A DNA stretch of 64,000 nucleotides. It comes from Comamonadaceae bacterium. Lineage in GTDB: Bacteria > Pseudomonadota > Gammaproteobacteria > Burkholderiales > Burkholderiaceae_C. The stretch spans positions 55,288-119,287 of the forward strand of contig JAJTEW010000007.1 of the NCBI GenBank assembly GCA_021299875.1, written 5' to 3'. The translations under genes and the position numbers were made by a program. Under the pieces are notes generated by a model. It was not told the DNA's origin and made no database searches. It saw only the letters and a program-made list of their open reading frames with translations. Shown piece by piece: positions 35,377 to 43,687 of this stretch (within the stretch, counting starts at the first letter, position 1; every line of letters starts with the position of its first letter).

Positions 35377-37203
35377 ATGCGCCCACACGGCGAAACCGCT
35401 GCCTCTGCTGTAGCCACCCCTGCAAACGGGCAAGTTCAAACGCCGCCGGGCAGTGATTGGAAAACCCTGTCGCGGCTTTTGCCTTATTTGTGGCAGTACA
35501 AGTGGCGCGTCGTGATGGCTTTGGCTTTGATGGTGTGCGCCAAGTTGGCCAATGTCAGCGTGCCTTTGCTGCTCAAGGAGTTGGTCGATGCCATGAGCCT
35601 CAAGCCCAGCGATCCGCGGGCGGTGCTGGTGGTGCCAGTGGCACTGCTGTTGGGCTACGGCGCGTTGCGTTTGCTGACCTCGGCATTCACCGAGTTGCGC
35701 GAACTGGTCTTTGCCAAAGCCACGCAGGGAGCCTCGCGCAGCATTGCCCTGCAAACCTTTGAGCACTTGCATGCCTTGAGTTTGCGCTTTCATCTGGCGC
35801 GGCAGACCGGCGGCATGACGCGCGACATCGAGCGCGGCGTGCGCGGCATCGAGTCGCTGATTTCTTATTCGCTTTACAGCGTCATTCCCACCTTGTTGGA
35901 GGTAGGTTTGGTTTTGGCCATTTTGGCGGTCAAGTTTGACGCTTGGTTTGCAGGCATCACGCTGGCAGCCTTGGTGTTTTATATTTTTTTCACCGTGCGC
36001 GTGACCGAGTGGCGCACCCAGTTTCGCAAACAGGCCAACGAGTTCGACTCGGCCGCGCACACCCGTGCCATTGATTCGCTGTTGAACTACGAAACCGTCA
36101 AGTACTTTGGCAACGAACGCTTCGAGGCAGGCCGTTACGACGAAAGTCTGGAGCGTTTGCGCTTGGCCAGGCTCAAAGCGCAAACCACTTTGTCGGTGCT
36201 CAACACCGGGCAGCAGCTCATCATTGCGGTGGCGCTGGTGACCATGCTTTGGCGTGCCACCGAGGGTGTGGTGGCTGGGCGCATGACCTTGGGCGATTTG
36301 GTCATGATCAATGCCTTCATGATCCAGCTCTACATCCCGCTCAATTTTTTGGGTGTGCTGTACCGCGAGATCAAGCAAAGCCTGACCGACCTGGACAAGA
36401 TGTTTGTGCTGATGGACCGCGAGCGCGAAGTGGCCGATGTGCCGGGTGCCCCGCCGCTGTCTTTGCGCGGCGCACCCGACGTGGTGTTTGACCGCGTGTC
36501 CTTTGCCTATGAACCCGATCGCCCAATCTTGAAGGACATCAGCTTCTCCATCCCAGCAGGCAAGACAGTGGCGGTGGTTGGGCCTTCGGGTTCAGGCAAG
36601 TCCACCCTGGCGCGTTTGATGTTCCGTTTTTATGACGTTCAGCAGGGCTTCATTCGCATTGCAGGGCAAGACATTCGGCAGGTCACGCAGAACAGCGTGC
36701 GCCAAGCTCTTGGAATTGTTCCGCAAGACACGGTGTTGTTCAACGACAGCGTGGCCTACAACATCGCTTACGGCCGCCCCGGTGCCAGCAAAGACGAGAT
36801 CGAGGGTGCGGCTCGTTCGGCCCGCATTCACGACTTCATCGCCTCCACCCCCAAGGGCTACCAAACTTCGGTGGGCGAGCGCGGGTTGAAGTTATCGGGT
36901 GGTGAAAAGCAGCGCGTGGCCATTGCCCGCACCTTGCTCAAAGACCCGCCTATTTTGGTGTTCGACGAAGCCACGTCGGCACTTGATTCGGCCAACGAAC
37001 GCGCGATCCAATCCGAGTTGGCCAATGTGGCGCACAACAAGACCACGCTGGTGATTGCGCACCGCCTGTCCACGGTGGTGGACGCGCACGAAATTTTGGT
37101 GATGGATGCTGGTCAGATCATCGAACGCGGCAGCCATGCCGAGTTGCTGGCCAGTCAAGGCCGTTACGCCAGCATGTGGGCCATGCAGCAGTCGAGCGAG
37201 TGA
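35377..37203 (+). CDS. ATM1/HMT-type ABC exporter (half transporter with fused ATPase)
   Basis: A 608-residue protein. An N-terminal six-helix ABC membrane domain (about 30-320) contains the NYETVKYFGNERFEAGRYD segment characteristic of the ATM1/HMT1 family. The ATPase domain follows, with Walker [10 protein letters not shown] (Lys408), signature LSGGEKQRVAIARTLL and Walker B ILVFDEATSALD (Asp530, Glu531). Bacterial relatives export glutathione-linked metals or sulfur species. It functions as a homodimer in the inner membrane. Exact cargo is unknown. It is convergent with paaE. Confidence 0.9.
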   Translation: MRPHGETAASAVATPANGQVQTPPGSDWKTLSRLLPYLWQYKWRVVMALALMVCAKLANVSVPLLLKELVDAMSLKPSDPRAVLVVPVALLLGYGALRLLTSAFTELRELVFAKATQGASRSIALQTFEHLHALSLRFHLARQTGGMTRDIERGVRGIESLISYSLYSVIPTLLEVGLVLAILAVKFDAWFAGITLAALVFYIFFTVRVTEWRTQFRKQANEFDSAAHTRAIDSLLNYETVKYFGNERFEAGRYDESLERLRLARLKAQTTLSVLNTGQQLIIAVALVTMLWRATEGVVAGRMTLGDLVMINAFMIQLYIPLNFLGVLYREIKQSLTDLDKMFVLMDREREVADVPGAPPLSLRGAPDVVFDRVSFAYEPDRPILKDISFSIPAGKTVAVVGPSGSGKSTLARLMFRFYDVQQGFIRIAGQDIRQVTQNSVRQALGIVPQDTVLFNDSVAYNIAYGRPGASKDEIEGAARSARIHDFIASTPKGYQTSVGERGLKLSGGEKQRVAIARTLLKDPPILVFDEATSALDSANERAIQSELANVAHNKTTLVIAHRLSTVVDAHEILVMDAGQIIERGSHAELLASQGRYASMWAMQQSSE

Positions 37204-37215
37204 GACTGGAAAGTT

Positions 37216-38319
37216 TCAGCGTTCGTCGAAACTGATCACCACCCGATCGCTGGTGGGACGGGCTTGGCAAGACAGGATGAAGCCTTGTTCGACTTCAGGT
37301 TTTTCGAGGGTGAAGTTCTTCTCCATCTCGGTCGTGCCTTCCATGACCTTGCAGCGGCAGGTGCAGCACACCCCGGCTTTGCACGAATAGGGCAAATCCA
37401 GCCCCAGTGACAAAGCGATGTCCAGAACCTTCTCGTTGCGGTTCATCGGCATGTTGTAAGGCTTGCCGTCCAGCACCACCGTGAGTTGCACTTCGCCCGT
37501 CTCGCGTGTGGCCGGGTGACCCAGCACGGCTTTGGCGCGGACTTCGGGCGGTAGCGCATCGAGCGTGGGTGAGCTGAAGCGCTCGGTGTGGATGCGTTCG
37601 GCTTTCACGCCAGCCGTGAGCAATGCTTGTTCAGTGGCTTCGATCATGGCTTCGGGGCCGCATACAAACACCTCGTCCATGCTGCCCACGGGTAAAAAAG
37701 CGTCGATGATGGCCTTCACTTTGGCCGCATCAATGCGGCCTTCGAGCAAGGGCACTTCTTGCGCTTGGCGCGAGAGCACGTGGATCAGGGTCAGGCGGGC
37801 AGGGTAGCGGTCTTTCAGGTCTTGCAGCGCTTCGTTGAACATCACGCTGTCCATGCGGCGGTTGCCGTAGACCAGGGTGAATTTGCTGTCCGGCTGCTCT
37901 TCGAGGGTGCTGGACAGGATCGACAGAATGGGCGTGATGCCCGAGCCCGCCGCAAAACCCACGCGGTGGATGGCGCGGGGGCGCTGCACCACAAAGCGGC
38001 CATCGGGTGGCATCACGCGCAGGGTGTCGCCCGCTTTGAGTTGGGTGGCCGCCCAGTTGGAGAAAACACCACCTTCGACCGGGCGAATGCCTACTTCGAG
38101 CAGGCCATGTTTTTGCAACTGGCTCCGGGCCGAACTGATGGAGTAACTGCGGCGCACATCGGCACCATCGATGTCGGCGCGCAGGGTCAAGAACTGGCCG
38201 GGCTGGAAGTCAAAGCCGCTGCGCAGATCGGCAGGCACCTGCAGCGCAATCGCCACGGCACCGGCCGCTTCGGGGTTAACGCGTGCGATCTGGAGGTCAT
38301 GAAATCGGGGTGCGGACAT
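37216..38319 (-). CDS. paaE: Phenylacetyl-CoA epoxidase reductase subunit PaaE
   Basis: A 367-residue reductase. The N-terminal ferredoxin-NADP reductase module has RRSYSISSA (FAD binding) and GFAAGSGITPILSIL (NADPH binding). The C-terminal plant-type 2Fe-2S domain has the cysteines in YSCKAGVCCTCRCKV plus a distal ILSCQA. It passes electrons from NADPH to the di-iron PaaA. It is the last gene of paaABCDE, 29 bases after paaD. The open frame upstream of 38319 lies in paaD and is rejected. Confidence 0.95.
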   Translation of the reverse strand: MSAPRFHDLQIARVNPEAAGAVAIALQVPADLRSGFDFQPGQFLTLRADIDGADVRRSYSISSARSQLQKHGLLEVGIRPVEGGVFSNWAATQLKAGDTLRVMPPDGRFVVQRPRAIHRVGFAAGSGITPILSILSSTLEEQPDSKFTLVYGNRRMDSVMFNEALQDLKDRYPARLTLIHVLSRQAQEVPLLEGRIDAAKVKAIIDAFLPVGSMDEVFVCGPEAMIEATEQALLTAGVKAERIHTERFSSPTLDALPPEVRAKAVLGHPATRETGEVQLTVVLDGKPYNMPMNRNEKVLDIALSLGLDLPYSCKAGVCCTCRCKVMEGTTEMEKNFTLEKPEVEQGFILSCQARPTSDRVVISFDER

Positions 38320-38348
38320 GGCGTGGCGTTGAGGCAGTTCGAGGCTGC

Positions 38349-38897
38349 TCAGTAGGGTTTGAAGTAATCGAAGGGCTCCATGCAAGCCAGGCACCGGTAA
38401 AGGGCCTTGCAGGCAGTCGACCCAAAGTGGGAGGTTTCGGTGGTGTTGGGCGAGCCGCATTGCGGGCAGTTGACCACCTCGAGCTTGGCGCTGCGAGAGG
38501 CAAACTGCACCACGCTGGCAGAGCCTGTTTTTTCGCTGGCGCAGGCATGGGGTGGGGCGATGCCATAAGCGCGCAGCTTGTCTTTGGCCGCGTCGGTCAT
38601 CCAGTCGGTGGTCCAGGCGGGGGCCCATTGCGTGACCACGCGGCCTTGCAGTCCGTGGGCTTGCAGCAGGGCTTTCACGTCATCTTCGATTTGACCCATG
38701 GCAGGGCAACCGCTGTAGGTGGGCGTGATGACCACTTCAAGCCCCGTGTCCCCCGCACGCACGTCGCGCAAGATGCCCAGCTCGCGCAAGCTGACCACCG
38801 GGATTTCCGGGTCGGTCAATTGCTCCAGCAGCGCCCAGGCGTGACGCACATCGGCTGAGCGTTCCGACGCAGAGGCGGGCGAAGCAGTCGAGGCCAT
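38349..38897 (-). CDS. paaD: Phenylacetyl-CoA epoxidase accessory protein PaaD
   Basis: A 182-residue protein. The N-terminal MIP18/DUF59-like domain has LTDPEIPVVSLRELGILRDV and TPTYSGCPAM. The C-terminal cysteine-rich part has NCPQCGSPNT and YRCLACMEPFDYFKPY, a probable metal-binding knuckle. PaaD is needed for maturation of the epoxidase, probably for its iron or Fe-S centres. It starts 9 bases downstream of the paaC stop. Confidence 0.93.
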   Translation of the reverse strand: MASTASPASASERSADVRHAWALLEQLTDPEIPVVSLRELGILRDVRAGDTGLEVVITPTYSGCPAMGQIEDDVKALLQAHGLQGRVVTQWAPAWTTDWMTDAAKDKLRAYGIAPPHACASEKTGSASVVQFASRSAKLEVVNCPQCGSPNTTETSHFGSTACKALYRCLACMEPFDYFKPY

Positions 38898-38906
38898 TGG
38901 GGCTGA

Positions 38907-39701
38907 TTACCAGGTGGCTTGCGGGTGGGCGCGGGCCAGGCTTTGCATTTCGGCCAACACGAAGCCCAGGTGCTCGGAATGGACGCCTTGCTTGCCGGTG
39001 GGCGCAAAACCGCCATCGGCTGGCCGCTGCAAGGTGGCCTCTTGCAGCGCCGTGTTCACGATCTGGTTCCAGTCGTTTTGCAAAGCGGCCATGTCGGTGC
39101 CTGTGCCATTGGCCAGCGCCGCTGATTCGTGCGCGCTGTGGCTCCAAAATTCTTGGGTGTAGGGCAGCATTTGGTCGAGCGCCGCTTGCGCTTTGGCGTT
39201 CGACTCGTGGGTGCCATCACCCAAGCGCACCAGCCAATCGCGCGAGTGGCGCAGGTGGTAGCGCACTTCTTTGAGTGACTTGGCAGCGATCGCGGCCAGC
39301 TGTGTGTCTTTCGAGTTTTGCAGCTGGTCCCACACCAGCACCATCAGGCTGCTGTACAAAAAGTTGCGCACGATGGTGGTGGCAAAGTCGCGGTCTCCGG
39401 CCGACGTCGCCGCCATCAAAGCGGTGTGCGGCAATTCGCACAGCGTGTAGTTTTTGAAGTCGGGCACGTCGCGGAAATACGCCAGCGTGTCTTCGGTCGC
39501 GCCACCGCCTTGCAGCGCTGCAGCGTGCTGGTAAAGCATGCGGGCTTGGCCGATCAGGTCCAGGCTGTTGTTGGACAGCGCGATGTCTTCTTCGAGGATG
39601 GGGCCGTGGCCACACCATTCGGCATTGCGCTGTCCCAGGATCAGCGCGTTGTCGGCCAGGTGCAGGAGGTATTCAATGGGCGCATTCATCTGCACGTTCA
39701 C
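38907..39701 (-). CDS. paaC: Phenylacetyl-CoA epoxidase structural subunit PaaC
   Basis: A 264-residue ferritin-like subunit: NALILGQRNAEWCGHGPILE, then EDIALSNNSLDLIGQARMLY and KEVRYHLRHSRDWLVRLGDG. It pairs with PaaA in the epoxidase core but has lost the full di-iron site of PaaA in characterised homologues. The GTG start at 39701 overlaps the paaB stop by four bases; ATG 39689 (MNAPIEYLL) is an alternative. Confidence 0.93.
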   Translation of the reverse strand: MNVQMNAPIEYLLHLADNALILGQRNAEWCGHGPILEEDIALSNNSLDLIGQARMLYQHAAALQGGGATEDTLAYFRDVPDFKNYTLCELPHTALMAATSAGDRDFATTIVRNFLYSSLMVLVWDQLQNSKDTQLAAIAAKSLKEVRYHLRHSRDWLVRLGDGTHESNAKAQAALDQMLPYTQEFWSHSAHESAALANGTGTDMAALQNDWNQIVNTALQEATLQRPADGGFAPTGKQGVHSEHLGFVLAEMQSLARAHPQATW

Positions 39702-39994
39702 ATGTGTCCGACTTCGTCGGGGATTTGATAGAAGGTGGGGTGGCGGTACACCTTGTCGCTGGCCGGGTCGAAAAACTCCGATTTGTCGTTGGGCTCACTG
39801 GCCGAGATGTTGGCCGAGGGCACGACCCAGATGCTCACGCCTTCTTGGCGGCGGGTGTACACGTCCCGTGCCATTTGCAGCGCGTGCGCCGAATCCGATG
39901 CATGCAGGCTGCCACAGTGCTTGTGTTCCAGACCTTGTTTGCTGCGCACGAACACTTCCCACAGGGGCCATTCTTTCAATGCGGCGGTGCTCAT
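39698..39994 (-). CDS. paaB: Phenylacetyl-CoA epoxidase subunit PaaB
   Basis: A 98-residue protein with the PaaB signature [20 protein letters not shown], then [20 protein letters not shown] and SIWVVPS. It bridges PaaAC heterodimers in the complex. ATG 39994 overlaps the paaA stop by four bases and follows an AGGAGG site inside the paaA end. A longer open frame upstream is inside paaA and is not used. Confidence 0.95.
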   Translation of the reverse strand: MSTAALKEWPLWEVFVRSKQGLEHKHCGSLHASDSAHALQMARDVYTRRQEGVSIWVVPSANISASEPNDKSEFFDPASDKVYRHPTFYQIPDEVGHM

Positions 39995-41022
39995 GCGGCC
40001 TCCTTGAGTTGGCGTGCTTGTTGTTTGCGGGCGTGGGCAAGGGCAGCTTCGCGCACCCAGGCACCGTCGTTCCAGGCCTTGACCCGAGCACCGAGGCGCT
40101 CCTTGTTGCAAGGTCCGTTGCCGTTCACGGTGGCCCAGAACTCGTCCCAGTCGATCTGACCAAAGTCGTGGGCTTGGCGGTCCTCGTTCCATTTCAAATC
40201 GGGGTCGGGCAAGCTCACGCCCAGCACCTTGGCTTGGGGCACGGTGGCGTCCACAAACTTTTGGCGCAGGTCGTCGTTGCTGATGCGCTTGATGCCCCAG
40301 CGCATGCCCTGCGCGCTGTTCGGGCTGTCGGCGTCGGGCGGGCCGAACATGGCCAGGCACTTCCACCACCAGCGGTTGACGGCGTCCTGCACCATGGCTT
40401 TTTGCTCGGCCGTGCCTTGCATCATGACCAGCAAGGCCTCGTAGCCTTGGCGTTGGTGGAACGACTCTTCTTTGCACACACGCACCATGGCACGGGCGTA
40501 GGGGCCATACGAGCAGCGGCACAGGGGCACCTGGTTCATGATGGCGGCGCCATCGACCAGCCAGCCCACCACGCCCACATCGGCCCAGTTGAGCGTGGGG
40601 TAGTTGAAGATGGAGCTGTATTTGGCTTTGCCACTGTGCAAGGCATCCAGCATTTGGTCGCGGCTGGTGCCCAGGGTCTCGGCGGCGCTGTACAGGTAAA
40701 GACCATGACCGCCTTCGTCTTGCACCTTGGCGATCAAGATGGCTTTGCGTTTCAGGCTGGGGGCGCGGCTGATCCAGTTGGCCTCGGGCAACATGCCCAC
40801 AATTTCGCTGTTGGCGTGTTGGCTGATTTGACGTACCAAGGTTTTGCGATAGGCCTCTGGCATCCACTCGCGGGGTTCGATGCGACCATCGGCGTCGATG
40901 CGGGCGTCAAAGGCGGCTTGCAGGGCAGCGTCTTGCGTGCTCAGGGCTTTGGGGACGGCCTTCAGGTTGGCCGACTTGACGTCCTCCGTGGTGTCCGGGA
41001 CGCTGAAAGATTGCGTGTACAT
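39991..41022 (-). CDS. paaA: Phenylacetyl-CoA epoxidase catalytic subunit PaaA
   Basis: A 343-residue ferritin-fold monooxygenase. Di-iron ligands are visible as ExxH pairs in [20 protein letters not shown] and [18 protein letters not shown]. It converts phenylacetyl-CoA to the ring-1,2-epoxide with O2 and electrons from PaaE. The start at 41022 follows GGAGACC; upstream in-frame codons cross the promoter. It is the first gene of paaABCDE and lies downstream of the palindromic operator at 41081-41106. Confidence 0.95.
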   Translation of the reverse strand: MYTQSFSVPDTTEDVKSANLKAVPKALSTQDAALQAAFDARIDADGRIEPREWMPEAYRKTLVRQISQHANSEIVGMLPEANWISRAPSLKRKAILIAKVQDEGGHGLYLYSAAETLGTSRDQMLDALHSGKAKYSSIFNYPTLNWADVGVVGWLVDGAAIMNQVPLCRCSYGPYARAMVRVCKEESFHQRQGYEALLVMMQGTAEQKAMVQDAVNRWWWKCLAMFGPPDADSPNSAQGMRWGIKRISNDDLRQKFVDATVPQAKVLGVSLPDPDLKWNEDRQAHDFGQIDWDEFWATVNGNGPCNKERLGARVKAWNDGAWVREAALAHARKQQARQLKEAA

Positions 41023-41071
41023 GGCGGGTCTCCTGCGCCAAACAGGGTGGAATGATTTTGGCGCAGGTGCC

Positions 41072-41106
41072 AGTATACCCATTAACCGACCGGGCGGTCG
41101 GTTAAT
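41072..41106 (-). promoter_or_regulatory. paa promoter with TetR-type palindromic operator
   Basis: A 26-base palindrome lies at 41081-41106 with two perfect 12-base arms, ATTAACCGACCG and CGGTCGGTTAAT, around a central GG. On the minus strand, a -10 box TATACT sits at 41077-41072, and the palindrome covers the spacer and -35 region. This is a typical arrangement for repression. From memory, Burkholderia paa genes are controlled by a TetR-type PaaR that binds a similar ACCGACCG inverted repeat; PaaR itself is not in the window. Confidence 0.8.
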
Positions 41107-41116
41107 TTCTAAATTC

Positions 41117-41148
41117 AACGATCAGGTCTTTCCCTGATCCTGATCGTT
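41117..41148. repeat. Inverted repeat between rlmJ and the paa operator
   Basis: Ten-base perfect arms AACGATCAGG (41117-41126) and CCTGATCGTT (41139-41148) with a 12-base loop. It lies between the convergently oriented paa promoter region and the 3' end of rlmJ (which stops at 41200 on the minus strand). It may be an rlmJ terminator without a proper U-run or a second regulator site. Confidence 0.45.
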
Positions 41149-41199
41149 GGCCTCCGAAAGGCTTGGGCAAGACCGTCAATGCAGGCCAAGCCATACCGC

Positions 41200-42087
41200 T
41201 CAAGCGGACTCAACGGCCCAGTTTTTGCCCGATCCACGTGCCAGAGCCGGACCCACCATGTCCAGAGCTTTGCGAATCTGGTCTTTGAGGGTGAAAGGCG
41301 GGTTGATGACGAACATGCCGCTGGCCACCAGGCCGCCTTCGTCGCCGGGTCCCCGGCCAATCGCCAGCGTGGCGTTGAGCCAGGGCTTTTGCGCCTGGTT
41401 GGACAGGGTGCGCAGGCGTTTGGGCAAGTCATGCGCCTCAGGGCGCGGAATGATGGGGTACCAAACCAGGTAAGTACCCGTCGAAAAGCGCTTGAGGTAT
41501 TCCTGAATAACGCTGGCGACCTTGCTGTAATCCGACTTGATTTCGTAACTGGGGTCGATCAGCACCAGGGCCCGCTTGGAGCCGGTGGCCGATGGGGGCG
41601 GGGGCAGCAGCTTTTTGAGGGCCTCAAAACCGTCTTCGCGGCTGACGGTGACCGTGCGTCCGGCTTCGAGTTGGGCGATGTTGGACATCAGGGCTTTGCT
41701 GTCGGTGGGGTGCAGCTCAAACAGGCGCAGGCGGTCGCGCGATTCGTGGCGCATCAGGCGCTGCATCAAAAAGGGCGAGCCGGGGTAAATCTTGGCTTGC
41801 CCGTTGGGGTTGAAGCTGGCGATTTGCTCCAAGTAGTCTTGTACAGGTTCCGGCAGGACATCAAGCTTTTCGGCGGCGGCCAGCAGTTTGAACAGGCCGT
41901 CTTCGGCTTCGGCACCTTTTTGTGAATAATCACCATCCAGACGGTACAAACCAGCCCCAGCGTGGGTGTCAATCAGGGTGATGCCCGCCTCTTTTTGCAT
42001 GAGGTGGCGCAGGGTGGCGAGCAAGGTGATGTGTTTGAGCACATCGGCATGGTTGCCCGCGTGAAAAGCGTGTCGGTAACTGAACAT
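41200..42087 (-). CDS. rlmJ: 23S rRNA (adenine(2030)-N6)-methyltransferase RlmJ
   Basis: A 295-residue methyltransferase with the RlmJ signature MFSYRHAFHAGNHADVLKH at the N-terminus and DTHAGAGLY as the SAM-binding loop. The N6-adenine motif is LVLIDPSYE, so the second proline of the usual DPPY is Ser here. It methylates A2030 of 23S rRNA. ATG 42087 begins the conserved block; the frame further upstream overlaps the rplM promoter and is rejected. It is divergent from rplM. Confidence 0.92.
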   Translation of the reverse strand: MFSYRHAFHAGNHADVLKHITLLATLRHLMQKEAGITLIDTHAGAGLYRLDGDYSQKGAEAEDGLFKLLAAAEKLDVLPEPVQDYLEQIASFNPNGQAKIYPGSPFLMQRLMRHESRDRLRLFELHPTDSKALMSNIAQLEAGRTVTVSREDGFEALKKLLPPPPSATGSKRALVLIDPSYEIKSDYSKVASVIQEYLKRFSTGTYLVWYPIIPRPEAHDLPKRLRTLSNQAQKPWLNATLAIGRGPGDEGGLVASGMFVINPPFTLKDQIRKALDMVGPALARGSGKNWAVESA

Positions 42088-42108
42088 GCGCCGATGGTAA
42101 CCAATAAC

Positions 42109-42284
42109 TTCTGCAAGTCCTTGATTTTTCGTATAATAGCGGGCTTCGCAGCGATTTTGTGGCCCCGCGGCGAAGACGCCCAAACCTGAAAAGGTCCAAG
42201 CAATCTCCCACCTAAGAGGTTCCCAACAGAGGAACACCGACCGTGGAAAAGGGCCCGACAAACCTTTCTTCAAAGAGAAAACTC
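42109..42284 (+). promoter_or_regulatory. rplM-rpsI promoter and 5' leader
   Basis: A consensus -10 box TATAAT lies at 42132-42137 with a weak -35 (TTCTGC at 42109-42114, 17-base spacer). A leader of about 140 bases runs to the rplM ATG at 42285. It contains a small hairpin, GTTCC (42219-42223) with GGAAC (42231-42235), and GC-rich segments. Ribosomal protein leaders are often autoregulatory, but no known L13-binding structure could be recognised by eye. Confidence 0.6.
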
Positions 42285-42716
42285 ATGACAACAACTTTCA
42301 GCGCCAAACCCGCTGAGGTCGTGCACGAGTGGTTTGTGATTGACGCGACCGACAAGGTCCTCGGACGAGTAGCCAGCGAAGTTGCTCTCCGTTTGCGCGG
42401 CAAACACAAGGCCATTTACACGCCTCACGTCGACACCGGTGACTTCATCGTCATCATCAATGCTGCCCAGCTCAAAGTCACTGGCACCAAGACCACCGAC
42501 AAAGTGTATTACCGCCACTCTGGCTACCCAGGCGGCATCACTGCCACCAACTTCCGTGACATGCAAGCCAAGCACCCTGGCCGTGCACTCGAGAAGGCTG
42601 TCAAGGGCATGCTGCCCAAGGGTCCTCTGGGTTACGCCATGATCAAGAAACTCAAGGTGTATGGTGGCGCAGAGCACCCACACACCGCCCAACAGCCTAA
42701 AGTGCTGGACATCTAA
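42285..42716 (+). CDS. rplM: 50S ribosomal protein L13
   Basis: A 143-residue ribosomal protein: [40 protein letters not shown], and the C-terminal [20 protein letters not shown]. Length is one residue over E. coli L13. The start at 42285 follows AAAGAGAAAA. It is co-transcribed with rpsI, 11 bases downstream, in the order standard for proteobacteria. Confidence 0.98.
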   Translation: MTTTFSAKPAEVVHEWFVIDATDKVLGRVASEVALRLRGKHKAIYTPHVDTGDFIVIINAAQLKVTGTKTTDKVYYRHSGYPGGITATNFRDMQAKHPGRALEKAVKGMLPKGPLGYAMIKKLKVYGGAEHPHTAQQPKVLDI

Positions 42717-42727
42717 GGAGCCTTGAG

Positions 42728-43120
42728 ATGATTGGTGAATGGAACAATGGCACAGGCCGTCGCAAATCCAGCGTCGCCCGCGTGTTTCTGAAAAAAGGCA
42801 CTGGCAAGATCACGGTCAATGGCAAGGACATCCAAGCCTACTTTGGCCGCGAGACTTCGATCATGATCGCCAAGCAACCCCTCATGTTGACCAACCATGC
42901 CGAAACTTTCGACATCATGATCAACGTGCACGGCGGTGGCGAATCCGGACAAGCTGGCGCATCGCGCCACGGCATCACCCGCGCCCTGATTGACTACGAT
43001 GCTTCGCTCAAGCCGATGCTGAGCCAAGCGGGCTTTGTCACCCGCGACGCCCGTGAAGTCGAACGTAAAAAGGTCGGCTTGCACTCCGCTCGCCGCCGCA
43101 AGCAGTTCTCCAAGCGTTAA
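42728..43120 (+). CDS. rpsI: 30S ribosomal protein S9
   Basis: A 130-residue ribosomal protein: [20 protein letters not shown] near the start and the universally conserved basic C-terminus [16 protein letters not shown] that reaches toward the P-site tRNA. A TAAGGAG site overlaps the rplM stop. It is followed by a strong terminator at 43141-43174. Confidence 0.98.
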   Translation: MIGEWNNGTGRRKSSVARVFLKKGTGKITVNGKDIQAYFGRETSIMIAKQPLMLTNHAETFDIMINVHGGGESGQAGASRHGITRALIDYDASLKPMLSQAGFVTRDAREVERKKVGLHSARRRKQFSKR

Positions 43121-43140
43121 TCCGCTTTTTCTGCTTCCTC

Positions 43141-43174
43141 AAAAAGCCGCACCGGTTCGCCGTGGCGGCTTTTT
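43141..43174. terminator. Rho-independent terminator after rpsI
   Basis: Perfect 10-base arms AAAAAGCCGC (43141-43150) and GCGGCTTTTT (43165-43174) with a 14-base loop and terminal T-run. It closes the rplM-rpsI operon. Confidence 0.92.
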
Positions 43175-43256
43175 GTTTGGGCGCATGTTGGGTGAAAAGC
43201 CCATGAGGCCAGTAGCGTTACTGCTTGGGACTGTCGTTAATTCCCGACCAACGCGC

Positions 43257-43262
43257 TATACT
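43257..43262 (+). promoter_or_regulatory. Candidate -10 box of erpA
   Basis: TATACT at 43257-43262 lies 27 bases before the erpA start and downstream of the rpsI terminator, so erpA needs its own promoter. No good -35 is present at 16-18 bases, which could mean activator dependence. No IscR-type site could be assigned with confidence. Confidence 0.45.
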
Positions 43263-43288
43263 ATTCCTCACCGAACCGGAGAATTACC

Positions 43289-43654
43289 ATGAGCGCTGTT
43301 GCTGAAAATATCCAAACTGTCATGCCCGATCCGATTGTCTTCACCGACAGCGCGGCCGCCAAGGTGGCTGACCTGATCGCCGAGGAAGGCAACCCAGATT
43401 TGAAATTGCGCGTGTTCGTGCAAGGCGGCGGTTGCTCGGGCTTTTCGTATGGTTTCACTTTCGATGAAATCACCAATGAAGACGACACCACCATGAGCAA
43501 AAACGGTGTGTCATTGTTGATCGATGCGATGAGCTACCAGTACCTGACCGGTGCCGAGATCGATTACAAAGAAGACCTGCAGGGCGCGCAATTCGTCATC
43601 AAGAACCCGAACGCCACATCGACCTGTGGTTGCGGTTCGTCTTTTTCAGCCTGA
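43289..43654 (+). CDS. erpA: Iron-sulfur cluster insertion protein ErpA
   Basis: A 121-residue A-type carrier. The three conserved cysteines are present, one in [12 protein letters not shown] (about residue 49) and two in [10 protein letters not shown] at the C-terminus. It transfers Fe-S clusters to apoproteins such as IspG/H. The start follows CCGGAGAATTACC. Its location after rplM-rpsI is typical of Burkholderiales. Confidence 0.95.
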   Translation: MSAVAENIQTVMPDPIVFTDSAAAKVADLIAEEGNPDLKLRVFVQGGGCSGFSYGFTFDEITNEDDTTMSKNGVSLLIDAMSYQYLTGAEIDYKEDLQGAQFVIKNPNATSTCGCGSSFSA

Positions 43655-43687
43655 TGCTTTGAGCGTGCGAGCCCAGCTCGCAGCCAT

